A program made the translations under genes and the position numbers. Below, in pieces: positions 1 to 12,303 of a stretch of DNA of 64,000 nt. Each line of letters opens with the position of its first letter. Position 1 is the first letter of the stretch. The stretch spans positions 2,108,001-2,172,000 of the forward strand of contig JAJTUQ010000001.1 in NCBI GenBank assembly GCA_021399445.1. The letters are read 5' to 3'. The notes beneath the pieces were generated by a model. That model saw nothing but the letters and a program-made list of their open reading frames with translations, did not search any database and was not told where the DNA came from. Origin of the DNA: Xylogone sp. PMI_703 (taxonomy: Eukaryota; Ascomycota; Leotiomycetes).

Positions 1-546
1 TACTGGCGGCTGGTCTCGTCCTCCTTAGATCCTCTTTTTCTCCGCGGTGACTTCGGTTCGTTAAGTCATATGCTTTAGGCTTTCCCGTAACCTTTCTACT
101 TTCTTGCATCCTCTGTTGCTGTGGTCTTTTTTCGTTTCTTTTCAGTCTCTTGTTGCTACTAATTTCGAAATTGGAAGCAAACGGTGCGGGCATTGTGCAG
201 GTATGTGTATACATCTACGTCTCTAATAATCTTGTAGCCGAAGTGCAATGTTCTAGATTTAGAATAGACGGCTTGTGGGTGGTGTGGAGGGGAAAGATCT
301 GAGTGCTTTTGCTAACACATTTGGTATCTGTCGCAGGCTCCAACTTCCCTCCATTCATTCATTTCTCTTCGTCGTTCTGCGCTCGTTTGGAAGCCCCTGT
401 CAGTTCAGCAGGCTCTGAATGATACTGCTTGGTTAATTGTTGAATCCTTTTAATACTACACGCACGATACCCGCGAGTTGGTTGGATAGTAGGTGGAGAG
501 GAGATACGGCGATACCGTGGACTTTGGAATATCGCACTTTTGAACA
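1..546 (+). promoter_or_regulatory. Upstream/leader region of noxB with a likely 5'-UTR intron
   Basis: Non-coding, pyrimidine-rich sequence before the noxB start. A good intron can be read at about 201-336: donor GTATGT at 201, branch-like GCTAACA near 311, and acceptor CAG ending at 336. It would lie in the untranslated leader because the first in-frame ATG is at 547. No other gene is evident; a 62-codon minus-strand frame here shows no domain. Confidence 0.45.
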
Positions 547-2404
547 ATGTCGGAGAAGGATTACGGCGCGCCGGCCTCGGAACGGTCGAGATGGCCCCCT
601 TTAACGAGAATGTTGATGTCAGGAGAGGTGACTGCGGAGAAGCCTCGAGAGCTCACTGCGAAACAGAGGTTTGATGTGTGGATGGTTAACGAGGGATATC
701 GTCGATTGTGCGTTCAGTGAGAACTCTTCGTTTGTGGATATATCAGCTAATCCACCTACAGTTTTGTCTTCGTTTTTGGGTTGATTCATGCTATGGTTTT
801 TGCGTTTGGATTCATGAACTACCAGATCAAGGACAACCTTAACATCGCTCGAAGTACCTTTGGCATTACATACCCGATCGCTCGATCTGCTGCGCTGGTA
901 TTACACTTCGATGTCGCTATGATTTTATTCCCCGTTTGTAGAACTCTTATTTCCCTTGCACGACAAACGCCTCTGAATGGTATCATTCAATTCGACAAGA
1001 ACATCACATTTCATATCCTCACTGCCTGGTCAATTGTGTTCTTCTCTTGGGTACATACTATTGCGCATTGGGTTAACTTTGCCCAGATCTCGGCGAAGAA
1101 TGGCCTTGGCTTTGGAGGCTGGCTTGTCGCAAACTTTGTTACTGGTCCGGGCTGGACTGGATACATTATGCTGATTGCTCTTATGGCAATGGTATGCACA
1201 TCAGTGGAGAAGATGCGTCGGGCAAACTTCGAGCGTTTCTGGTATACACATCACATGTTCGTTGTATTCTTCTTTTTCTGGTCTATCCATGGAGCCTTCT
1301 GCATGATTCAGCCAGACTTTGCTCCATTCTGTGTTAGCGTTGGATCCACAGCCATTGGTGTCTTCTGGCAGTACTGGATGTACGGTGGATACATCTATCT
1401 AGCGGAGCGTATTGCTCGCGAGGTCCGAGGAAGACACAAGACGTATATCTCAAAGGTTGTGCAGCATCCTAGCGACGTCGTTGAGATCCAAATTAAGAAG
1501 GAGAACACGAAGACGAAAGCTGGCCAGTACATTTTCTTTTGTTGCCCAGAAATTTCTGTCTGGCAATACCACCCGTTCACCCTTACCTCGGCCCCTGAAG
1601 AGGATTATATCTCAATCCATATCAGAATGGTTGGAGACTTTACCAGAGCTGTTGGAAAGGCGCTCGGATGCGAAGTCAAATCCAAAGGTGGAGATAAGCA
1701 AGAGGCATCCAAAGTCGTTGGTGTCAATCAGAACGGTCCACAGGCAAACGGAGTTGATCCTGCTATTCGTCGTGTCCTTCCTCGTGTTTACATTGATGGA
1801 CCGTTCGGTTCAGCCTCTGAAGATGTGTTTAAATACGAGGTTGCAGTACTTGTTGGTGCCGGAATTGGTGTTACCCCATTTGCATCTATCCTAAAGTCAA
1901 TCTGGTATAGAATGAACTATCCACAGAAGAAGACTCGCCTTCGTAAGGTGTACTTCTTCTGGATAGCTCGTGACTTTGGTTCTTTTGAGTGGTTCCGATC
2001 TCTGTTACTTGCGATCGAAGCTCAAGATATGGACAACCATATTGAGATCCATACCTACCTAACAGCAAAGATCAAGGTCGACGATGCCACGAATATCATG
2101 ATTAACGACGCAAATGCGGATCGAGACGCAATCACGGGTCTCCGATCGCCGACAAACTTCGGAAGACCAAACTGGGATACGATTTTTAAGAGTATTAGGA
2201 AGATTCACAGTCCGGCAGAGGCAGGCGTTTTCTTTTGTGGACCGAAAGGGTTGGGAAGTCAGTTACACATCAAATGCAACATGTATACCGAGCCAGGTTA
2301 GTTCCATGCCCTTTTTCCTTTTCGCCTGCCGTGTTTTCCAAGAACGTTTTTACTGATTGCCTCGAATAGGTTTCAACTTTTGTTGGGGCAAGGAGAACTT
2401 CTAG
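547..2404 (+). CDS. noxB: NADPH oxidase, NoxB type (three exons)
   Basis: Membrane flavocytochrome that passes electrons from NADPH through FAD and two hemes to oxygen, making superoxide. In fungi NoxB acts in infection structures and ascospore germination. Exons are 547-707, 762-2296 and 2370-2404, giving 576 aa. A roughly 50-residue N-terminal extension before the first membrane segment favours NoxB over NoxA. Heme-ligand histidines lie in SWVHTIAHW and YTHHMF...SIHGAF. The FAD motif is YHPFTLTSAP, the NADPH motifs are GAGIGVTPFA and FFCGPKGLG, and the protein ends CWGKENF as gp91phox-type enzymes do. No EF hands are seen, so it is not NoxC. Both introns are phase-consistent; the second splits the codon for Gly after MYTEP. 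Assignment to the family is firm; the NoxB subtype rests on the N-terminal extension and my recall of the family. Confidence 0.93.
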
Positions 2405-3563
2405 GTTGTTTACAATTTCCGTTCGTGGTAGAGAATTTTATTGTATAGGTCAAAGAAGAGAATGGAAACAGCTTCAGAATGACTTTTTGGCGGCTCCAGG
2501 CGAGACTCATGTATACAGTGTTTGTGATTCAGACTTTACCCATTCTTTTCCGGTAGTAGAGTACCAATTAGGACCCTTTTTCCACATATCGTTACCTTTC
2601 AAACAAAGTGCGCTCCAAATAACACTCCAATCTTCGTAAACGAACCAGTAAAGCTATATTTTGACAATAGGCATGGTTCTAATGTCTATCTTGTCTTGTT
2701 CAAGGCCCAATTTTTCAACAACACTTCCTGTGCTTATGATTCTTTCCCATATGGTCATGATCAGATGAAAGGTCATATACGTGAAATCGACACTTTTATC
2801 TCAGTTTCAAAGTGCTTTAATAAATATAATACTGCCGGCACTATTGAGCACTGCGTAAAACGTGACGTTGCGGCATCTCAGCTCCAATGTGACGCTATCT
2901 CATCCCATCCCTGCAGGACGATGCGACCCGGATTCGGTACCATCTGGCTGGTACACATCCACCACCAATCGAATTGAAGCCCAGCACATCCTCGTAGGAG
3001 CAATTCCTGACGTTCTGAAAATTCATCGTTCTTAGTATTTAAACTTCATTTTTCAAGTGAAAAGCTAAGTGTATTACGATACTGAAAAGGTGTTGTTTTG
3101 AACATGTCTATTATACAACTGGTTGCCTCGTTCAAGAGAGAGCTTTCTCCTGAAGTTTATCATTCATGGCTCCCCTAAATGGGCCTGTGTGAGAAGTTCT
3201 GTAGACGCATGGCTGAATAGAAGCCAAGCAGTATCTACCAGACCGCTTTCTTAGCCACATCCTCATATCCATCTCTTCCGCGCCATTGTTAGGCCAATTA
3301 CTGCCAACCACCGCTTCCCCGCCAAACCCGAATGGCATACATCAGCCCGAGTGCCGAGCGGCAGATCGTAGCTGATTACTGAGGGAAAATAGCATGACAG
3401 CAAGTGTTGGGAAGTTCCTAGCGAACCTCTGGACACCAATGCCTCTTGTCTACCTTCTCATTAAACACCTCACTTGACTATCAAGTTTCTTCAATCACAT
3501 CTCTCCTTTCAAAGTATTCTTACACAAAAGACACAATTCAATTCAGTTCGATTGGGGAAAAGC
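2405..3563. other. Intergenic, 1.16 kb, no gene seen
   Basis: Holds the 3' flank of noxB and the upstream region of the AhpD-like gene. Short ORFs (to 93 codons) have no recognisable domain, splice context or composition. The 100 bases before 3564 are CT/CA-rich, as in a fungal leader. Confidence 0.5.
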
Positions 3564-4136
3564 ATGCCTCTCATCTCTCTCCCAGAAGGTGCACCAGGGA
3601 TGATAGCTCTCCGGGGCTACCGCCCAGATGTCTACCAACGCCTAGCTTCCCTCGCGGACCTAATGCTGCAGAACATCTCTCCTGGGAGCACAATCACCCC
3701 CGGCGAGCGAGAACTCATCGCATCCTACGTCTCGTCCCTGAACCACTGCAACTACTGCCGCCTAAGCCACGGCGCCGTCTCAGCAGCCCATCTCCAGGAC
3801 CGCGCTGTCGTGGACGACGTACAGCAGTACGCCACTAGCAGCAAAGTCAGCGCAAAGGTGAAGGCGTTGCTGGAGATAGCGGCCGTGGTGCAGCGGAGTG
3901 GGAGTCCTGATGTGAGCTCTGAGGCTGTGGAGGCGGCGAAGAGTCATGGGGCTACGGAGATGGACGTCCATGATACGGTGTTCATTGCGGCGATGTTTTG
4001 TATGTTTAATCGGTATGTGGATGGGTTGAAGACGGAGATGCCGGGGGATGTGGAGGCCTTTATTGGGAGGGGGAGGGTTATTGCGGAGAATGGGTATGGA
4101 CAGGCACCGCCTGCTTCTGGGGGAACTGGAAGATAA
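3564..4136 (+). CDS. AhpD-like / carboxymuconolactone decarboxylase family protein
   Basis: Single-exon protein of 190 aa in the AhpD-like fold family, whose members use a CxxC pair near a histidine for peroxidase-type redox chemistry. The signature is visible as SSLNHCNYCRLSHG: two cysteines two residues apart, followed by a histidine, preceded by the usual TPGERELIASYVS helix. The second half carries the helix ending in DVHDTVFIAAMFCMFNRYVDG, also typical (two overlapping parts of one motif). I start it at the ATG at 3564 (MPLISLPEG); the frame is open further upstream but that stretch is low-complexity and looks like leader. No signal peptide. Its substrate and reductant cannot be told from sequence. 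Confidence 0.8.
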   Translation: MPLISLPEGAPGMIALRGYRPDVYQRLASLADLMLQNISPGSTITPGERELIASYVSSLNHCNYCRLSHGAVSAAHLQDRAVVDDVQQYATSSKVSAKVKALLEIAAVVQRSGSPDVSSEAVEAAKSHGATEMDVHDTVFIAAMFCMFNRYVDGLKTEMPGDVEAFIGRGRVIAENGYGQAPPASGGTGR

Positions 4137-4553
4137 AAGGGATTCTTTCAGAATAGAAATGGAGGAATGCTATAGAGAGCTATTGTGAGGGTCATCAATC
4201 AATCAATCAATCCAGTCTCTATACCGAGGATTCTCTGATATTTCTAATGAATGCTATTTCCTGCTCATACCTATCTGGCGGACACTACAACTTCAAAAGA
4301 AACTGTAGTTCTAATAGACGTGAGTTTGGGGGGCTAAGGTGTGACTGATTCAATTGGTTACTGAAAGTTCCCACTGCTACGACCCGAGTTTACGGGTACG
4401 ACTCCTGATTGGAGTTAGGAATCCATTGCTATCACATTTACATTCCCACTATTGATCGATATTCGTACAATGAGCAACAATGGTATTGTATCTATAATTT
4501 AATATCTCTTTCGTGAAAATTCATCATGAGTAATTTCAAATCTAAGCATAAAT
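4137..4553. other. Spacer between convergent genes, with an AATC microsatellite
   Basis: Lies between the 3' ends of the AhpD-like gene (plus) and the ABC transporter (minus). It contains a short tetranucleotide run (about four copies of AATC/ATCA) near 4193-4213 and is otherwise AT-rich. No coding frame is evident. Confidence 0.55.
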
Positions 4554-7500
4554 CTAGGTCACTGATTTCTCCCTTCTTTTCCTCCCTTCCCATTGCGTCC
4601 TCCTTGCCCTCAAAAGCAAGTACGCTAGTAGCCTATAGACCAAGGCACACATTCCGAGACACAGAATATTGATTCCCGGATTCGCATCTAGGTCGTAAAG
4701 CCTCAGCACATCTGCACCGTTGTTAATAGGGCAGCTCCCATCTGGTAATCTCTGCTCGCTATTACATGTGAAGTGAATGCTACGGAGAGAGTAGGGTGCG
4801 AGATTTCGTATAGCGTAGCGGATGGGGGAAAGATAATTCACCCCTTTGAGGAAACCGGGCATGGAAATGGACATTATGCCAGACATGAATTGAGCGACGG
4901 AGAGAAATACACTAGTTAGGTTTACCGCAAAGCCGGTATGGGCAAAGAGCGTATTAAACTACTATTGTTAGTGATTCGTATATTGAGATTGGTTATGATG
5001 GCGTGGAGATTTCAGGGAAACGAGGCCAAATGGGGTCAGGAAAGATAGGGATGAGAAATAAAACATACCATAATACCTAAGCTCTCCCCACAACTGACAA
5101 TACAGAAGCAGTTGAAGAAGCATACAAAAAACATTTGCGCAGTCCTTGGTAATCCAGCACCCAGGTCAACCAAAATGGCAAATACAAGGCTAGTAAATAT
5201 CTCAAATGGTACTTCTAGCGTTACGTATTGCGCAAAGAATGCCTCGACACCATACGTCCCATCATCGTTCTCACGATAAAACACATCTTTCTCGTTGGGG
5301 TATATTGCTACATTTTGCAACATGCCTACGAAATAGAATGCACAGAATTCCTGAATGAATCCAATTCGATTCTGCACAGAAAAGTAATCGTGCTTTAATG
5401 GCGCAAAGAACAAAGTCAGAATTATGCCGAGTCCAATTACTTGCATTGTGCGGGCCATGACCAGAGGCGGTTGACGACGAATATTTATGTATGCACGATG
5501 GACGAGAATTGGATAAGCTGAGAAGAAGGAAGTAGGCTTTCGAACTAAGGAGCCGAGTTCTGCAGGAGTAGAGATTGTGGCTGGGTTTAGGACAGAGCAA
5601 AACTCATTGTTTGACCAGGAGGTTATCAGTTTTCTGACCTTTGACCGCGTGGCTTCTTCCCTCGAAGATTGTTGAAGGTCTATAGTTATTAAATCCAAGG
5701 CGAAATCAGCAGGATTGGTCGTGGTGGGGCAGGGGAACCCGAGACTCTCGAAGTAAGGAAGCATGCCAGCACCGCTGCCGGCATAAACAGGAGAACCGCC
5801 TCTTGCAAGTAGAAGTACGTTGCCAAAGTGTTTAAAGAGATCGGAGCGGGATTGATGAATAGTCAAGATTAGGGTGCGGCCTTCCTGAGCCAGACCTTCA
5901 AGGACTTCCATAATAGAAGATGCAGTGAAAGCGTCGAGACCAGACGTCGGTTCGTCAAGCAGTAACACACGGGGATCGGTGAGAATTTGGACAGCAATTG
6001 TCACACGGCGTTTTTCACCCCCTGATATTCCTTTTATCATATCGGATCCTATGAGATTGTCCGCACAGTCTTTCAAGCCCATCTTCAACAACACGTCTTC
6101 AGCTCGCTGGTGTTTTTGGGCTGTCGACATGAATGAGGGTAATCGGAGACCAGCCGCAAAGCGTAATGTCTCCCGTACAGTGAGAGATGGTAGCAGTGCG
6201 TCATCATCTTGGCAGACATACGAACAAACTGAGCGGATGACAGACATAGAAGGTACTGAGCCATTGAATGTCATATCTCCAGATGGACGATACCTGGTTC
6301 CAGGTGTATTACGTAGTCGTAATGCCATTGCATTCAGGAGGGAAGTCTTCCCACTTCCAGAAGGACCCATAATGACGTTGAGAACGCCAGCTTGAAACGT
6401 AGTACTGACGGGCTGTAAGATAGTCTTCGTGGGCAGTTTTTTGCCTAAAGCATTTCTCTTCTCTAAATCCAGAGCGAACCGGTCCAGCCCAATATCAACG
6501 GTTCTAACCTCAGCAATAGAGCGGGTGGTCATCTTCTCTTTCCCAGCAGACAGATCTGTATCTGAATTCCGTGCTTGGGAGATACCCATGTCTACCTTTA
6601 TGTATTTCAATCCCACACCGGCCAGCGTATAGAACATGAACACGAATGCTACTAATATAATGATTGGTCTCCATAGCCAGTTACCTGGAAATCCAAGGGA
6701 AGACAAGACATATGTGCCAGTATACTGTATGCATGCCGGGTCGGACTCACCGCCCCCGGTTGGACAGTCATAAAATTGATTTTTGAACTCATTGGAACAT
6801 AGAGCCCCAAATGCGTAGAAGACGTAAGCTGTCCACTTCAGCCATCGAACATATACAGGAATTGTATTTGACTGAATGAAGAAACCACATGCCATGCTTT
6901 GCACCGTGTATCCCATATTTGCAATGAGAGAAGCGCCAGCAAAGTTTCTGGATGCAGCAACACAGGTAGTAGCATATGTGACTGCAATGTACTGGCAGAG
7001 GAAGACAACAGCGAAGAACGTAAAGAAAGTTGAAGCATCGGCCCGGAAACCTGCCATCCAATAAAATATAATGGAGTAAATCAGGGGTACTGGCAGGTCC
7101 TCCATGAAGAACCTCGCAATTCGCCTACTAAGTAGAAAAGGCAATACGTCGACGACATTCTCATTGTGTTCACGGTCAAATAGTTGAATGTCAATCGTGA
7201 GGCGATACGTCTCGAAGAGAAGAATCAGATAACCTTGTAAGGCTGCGGCAATATAAAGAGCGCCTTCTCGACTTCGTATTCCCGCTTGATCACGGCCCAG
7301 GTTATAGAAGACCCAGCCAGTCATGATGCCCATTCCAATGGCTTCTACTAGCGAACCTACCATCCCCAATGGATCTCGGTATGTGGTGAGGAAGGTACGA
7401 GAGGTCAAGATCCTGGTTTGGCGGATAAATGGAGAGTGGGCATGAGCCTGCCAGGATTTCTGTTTCTCTGATTGATCGGGCCGGGGCTGGACTGGTTCTA

Positions 7501-8626
7501 CCCTCTTCTCGTCCTCAGAGTGGAAAATCCTGTCATTCTCCTCCTGCCAAGCAGCCTTCAGCCTCTCGACTCGCTCTGTCGACGCAGCCTCCAGTTCAGG
7601 TGATCGATTATCTACAGCTGCGATATCAATTAAGAACTCGGCTGGATTGACAAATGCTGGCAATTCCATGCCGATCTTCTGAAACCAAGGTAGAGAATCA
7701 TCTGCTTTCCCGGAGAAGACAGGGCTTCCCCTACTCAAAATGACCAATCCATCAAACATACCCCAAATCTCAGATCGTGGTTGATGGATTGTGACAATGA
7801 TCGTTCGTCCCCTTTTAGCTAGTCCTTTTAATGTTCGCACAAGCTGGAATGCGCTGGTGGCATCGAGACCAGTGGTGGGTTCATCGAGAAAGAGAACGCT
7901 CGGGTTGCTTAATAGTTGTACACCAATACTCGTTCGTCTCTTCTCTCCGCCTGAACATCCTTTATGTTGTGAATTTCCTATTCTTGTATCTGCGCATTCT
8001 TTCAGACCGAGCTCTAAGATGACTTCTTCTACCACTTTTCTTCTCTCTTCCTCCGTGGTTGGTGGGGGAAGTCGCAAATCCGCCGAATATCGCAGTGTTT
8101 CTCTTACCGTTAATGTCGGCAAGAGAATATCCTGCTGCATCACATACGCACTTCTTATACTATTCACGCCATCCATACCATTGAACCTGGTGGTGCCTCC
8201 AATAGATAATCTCGCTGATGCCACTCGTTCGGCCATGGTATTAAGCATTGTTGTCTTTCCTGATCCACTACCACCAATGATTGCCGTAAGTGTACCTGCT
8301 GGCATAGACGCCGAAACATCGTGGAGGATCTGTTTGGTTGTAGGGCCATCATGCTTTCGATTACGGGACATAAGACCCTCGATAGAGAATGGAGATACAG
8401 AGGTATCCACAGTAACAGAAAGGTCGCGGATCTGGACATCAACAGGTTCCACTGCTGAGAAAGAGATATGATTGCTAACTGTAGTGGATAAGGTATATGC
8501 ATTCTGTTCGCGACTATTGCCCGTGGCTGCCGGTACCTCAGCTGAGTCTGCGCCATCCAACCCGCCAATGCCTCTTTCGAGGTCTTTCTCGAAGTCCTTC
8601 TCACTCAACACATTATCTTCTTCCAT
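4554..8626 (-). CDS. Full-size ABCG transporter, YOL075C-like (two exons)
   Basis: ATP-driven membrane transporter with the layout NBD1-TMD1-NBD2-TMD2. Exons are 5069-8626 and 4554-4958 with a 110-bp intron, giving 1320 aa. NBD1 has Walker A GGSGSGKTT (about residues 118-126), signature CSGGEKRR and Walker B VLFLDEPTTGLD; NBD2 has GPSGSGKTS (about 754), signature ISGGEKRR and LLLDEPTSGLD. Both halves have intact Walker A, signature and H-loop (TIHQ) motifs, unlike PDR-type transporters with degenerate first sites, so it fits the White/YOL075C-like ABCG group. The last exon supplies the end of TMD2, with hydrophobic segments FAVNLTSVFLSVAQF and NILCLGMCALVYRLL. The first ATG is 8626; the open frame upstream begins with TTG. 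Substrate unknown. Confidence 0.92.
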
Positions 8627-11150
8627 GTTGTCCAATTGTTATTCGATTTTGACACATGTGTGCGAGGCTAGCTGGTACTTACGACACTAATACCCGGGAA
8701 ACAGCCATTGGTATCATCGCAATGAACGGGTTGAGACGTCAACAGGAAATGAAAGAAAGATATACATGAATGGAAGGACGTAAGAAATGCGGCGACGTCG
8801 CAAATGAATGTCTAAAAGCACATTTCTGACGACTTACTGGAGCTTTAGAGCCTGGCCTAGAGCTTATAATGGTGTCCTGGTAAGCTGAATGGTTGGATTC
8901 GAGCCCGTCAACCACAGAAAGGCCTTGTTGGTCACCCACTTTTTCGCCGGCCGGGCGCCTGAAGACGAGCTACACTCAGCACCTGGTCTTCGGACGTAAC
9001 CCCACACTGGAGCTTGCAAGTTGCAACCGAACATTCACGTAACCCACTCGCCGCATAATAACCAACAATTAGCATGCGGAGCCCTATCCGAGGCCGTTGC
9101 TCTTGCTCAGGAACATGCATGTTGACGAGGCAGAGGGGCAAGAAGAATGACATCGCTTACATCTGCCTATCAGCTGGGCGAGAACGCGAGGTCCGTCGAA
9201 TTCGAGGTGAAGTGGATAACAAGCGGATAGCAATCGAGAATCCGTGTCAGCTGGAGATCGCCCAGTAGCGGAGGATCGTGCTGGAGGAAGGCCACGAGGT
9301 CGACGGTTTGTTCTGGAAGGATGGCGCAAAACGTCACGACCAGGCGCAACTTCGCTTCGCAACCGAGGAGGGCAGCATCGCCGAGCTCTAACACTTCAAT
9401 TGGACCGCCCATCCTCTTTTCGACTGGAGGTGCAGAGAACCCAGAGCAACGGATCTTGGGCTTTCCGATGCAGGTGAATACGGTATAATGGCAGGCGAAG
9501 GGTCTTGACGCGCGCTGGGGTTACGGATGATCGATTGTTCCCTTCGTGGCAATCACGCCCTCTTACGGTACCATTCTGCCTTCCTCGAAGCGAATATGTT
9601 TCAAGTGTTTGATAAAGGACCATGATCGAGGAAGCTGTATGGATGTAGCCAGGCAGTTAAGCAGCAAATAGTCAAGGATGAAGCTGATTACCGTCAACAT
9701 GATCAACCTGCATTTGGAATCCACGGCCCTCGGGAAAGGATACGGTTTTGTTACAGTGCTCACACCATACGCAACACACTACGTATCTCACTGCTGGGGA
9801 GAGAATGGGGTGCTGTATCGGCAAGCCAAAGCCTTCTGTTCACGCTTTCGACATGCCTCTGCAGCTCTATGTTTAGCCTTCGCAGACAGGCGCGATACCG
9901 AGTACGACAGGTACGAGCTAGCCCCGCGTGCGCTCCCCAAAGTAGGCCATATTCCGAGACTCCAGGGCTATCGGGTGCCTCGGTTGCCTTCTCCAGCTTC
10001 GTCATGCAGTCTTGTGGCGGTTTGGGCTTCGTCTACGGTAGTTGTCTTTTCCGAGATAGTCTCTCAATCAACTTTTTATCGGATGCCAAGTAGATGAATT
10101 ATTGGTAGGTGAACACCCCTCGAGCCCTCCTATTATTGTGGCGCGAGAGACAGCAAGGCTGAGACTGAGGTCTCCCGATTTGAATGGGTCGTTGCAATGG
10201 CCTCCGATATGATGTCGATACTGACACGAAGCAAATCGCCGTGACTTCAATGCAGCCGGTAAGGAGGTTTCTTCATATATGTTATAATGATAACTCAGTG
10301 ATTGATCACCCCAAGGAGTTACTTGGATTGAAAGATTCGGGGAAGTTAGTATTCTATTGCCTCTACTTCAAAGGCATATATGCAAGCAGCACCATCAATG
10401 TAGCCCGAGGGTAAGTACAATTCTTCAATGATGCACTATCTGGTAGGTTTGAGTTTTATTAGCTTCTACAAATTTCATCTACAAATCTTATCGGCAGATG
10501 TCTCTTCATCTCCATTAAGAAAGCCTAAGATGATTTTTTCTTCCATTCCCTACAACACCCAATTAGGTCTTCCTCCACTCATCTGAAGATCTCGAAATAG
10601 GTTGGAGACAGATCTATGATACGACGAACATGTTTCCGCAATGTTGCAATATCATTACCCTTCTTTCCACAGGATCCTCTATGGTGGCTAAATAGTTCCA
10701 CTTCCATTCTTCTGCCCGCATCAGGTTGATTCAAGATCTCGTCGATGTCGTCAGGGCGCTTGAGCTTTGCTAAGTTGTTCCTCATTGGGTCCCTCGACTT
10801 CTGTCTGGTGCGATAAATCCAACAAACCCCTTAGGGACCTGGCCATAGTCTGCTAGTTTGGGCGATTTGCTGGACCTTGGCGGGGCGGGAACGCGGGCAA
10901 TGCCCCATCATGTCCGAGGGAGACCCCTGATTGAGTGGCATGGAAGGGTCTTCCTTCAACTTTCTCGTGTGTTGCTCTAGCTACGCATCTGCGCCTTGTT
11001 GAAATATTAATGTAGTATCTGACTATTGATAACCTCTCTGCCAATGGATGTTTTGGGACTTGAAACCCAGCGTCACAAGTCTTTTGCAGAAGAAGGAAAA
11101 GCAAGAGGGAGCAAAGAAGTCTTGATTAATTCTATGTTGCTCCATAAACA
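8627..11150. other. Gene-poor interval, part 1
   Basis: About 2.5 kb upstream of the ABC transporter start. Between roughly 8930 and 10060 the base composition is more G+C-rich and many short overlapping frames (60-139 codons) occur on both strands. None shows a domain or a sensible set of splice sites, so this may be decayed coding or transposon sequence. From 10100 to 11150 I see nothing definable. Confidence 0.45.
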
Positions 11151-11278
11151 TTAGTACAAGATTACCCACACGGCGTAATGTGTCGTCAGACTTACAGCTT
11201 CGTGAAGACCATCTAAAGCTATTAAAAGTAAGCGTTGTGGTTTATGCAGACTTATACAACCAATTTAACTTACATTAT

Positions 11279-11751
11279 CTACCATTTGTTCAAACCGGCG
11301 GTCGCGTCAAGCAGTGGGGCGTGGAATATTGTCAACGCCTTAAATGCTATGATTGCTCCAATAATCGTAGTAATCTTGTTCCAAACAGCAGTATCGGATA
11401 TTGTTCTAAGATATTAAATGTTAGTGATTGCTATGTTTATACAAGTTGATCAATGACAGAGCAAAATCCAATACATATATATATTGGATGTATAGAATTA
11501 TGTGGAAATATGCTGAATAATTTGAATAATTTCAATGGAGTGACGATAGATAAGCATTTTGGGATTGTGGTGGATACTTACATGGAAAGAGGATGGTGGT
11601 GATGGTTGGGTGGTATTGATCCATAACACCATGAGTCGATTCTGGTGAGCTGTGATATGGGGTGAATCTTGAAACAGACTAGATCTGCTCGATTGGGATG
11701 AGTTATGTCACTAATAACCTCTCCTATCATTATCATAATAGCCATACGCAT
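11279..11751 (-). CDS. Possible small two-exon gene, unknown function
   Basis: Low-confidence candidate. Exon 1 at 11582-11751 starts MRMAIMIMIG; a strong donor (GTAAGT) follows. After a 176-bp intron whose 3' end is very convincing (branch CACTAAC, acceptor CTTAG), exon 2 at 11279-11405 keeps the frame and stops at TAG, giving about 98 aa. A TATAAATA sequence lies about 95 bp upstream of the ATG. The C-terminal part has a hydrophobic stretch IIGAIIAFKALTIF that could span a membrane. Further intron-like signals follow the stop (GTAAGT near 11273, acceptor AATAG near 11219), so this could equally be a spliced non-coding transcript or a decayed gene. No family recognised. Confidence 0.25.
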
Positions 11752-12303
11752 TCCGGTAAGAGACTGTTGGTGGTCAAAATCACCACGCAGTTTTGAATGT
11801 TTTAAGATATTGGAGAGTGTCAATGGGGAGAGAGTGATCTCTATTTATAACAGAGCCAAGAGACAGAAATACCGTTCTTGGACAGTGAATGTTTCAGTGA
11901 CTGGCCTATAATTAACCACTTTCTATACGTAATTGAATATACAGAGGCAATCACTCTTGATTCACTAGGCTCCCGGCTGAAGTGAATGAGCACGGATAGA
12001 GGCTCCAGGAACCTGACACATTGATTCTATAGTCATATTGAATAGCCCTCTTTACCTGTTTCATCATCACTTGGAAATGATAAAGTAGATGCATATGTAC
12101 TGTGTTTCACACCGTAATATCAGAGATTACCATGCACAAGGCCTGCAGTGAAATGACTGGGAAGGAGCGTATGGAAACAGATCTCTTTGAAGCCATGCCT
12201 TGATGTCAGAGTCATCTTCTAATGAATTTTCCCTGCGGGAATATACAAAGAAGCCATCCCGGCTAAGCCGTAGTATCACATCTACCGTACATGTTGATAT
12301 TAT
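11752..12303. other. Intergenic upstream of the repeat array
   Basis: AT-rich sequence with the putative TATA box near 11841-11850 for the candidate gene on its left. Nothing else is definable; no coding frame with a domain. Confidence 0.4.

Noticed and set aside
1412..1894. 160-codon plus-strand frame within noxB
   Set aside because: Out-of-frame shadow of the noxB coding exon.
7791..8471. 226-codon plus-strand frame
   Set aside because: Antisense of the first nucleotide-binding domain of the ABC transporter.
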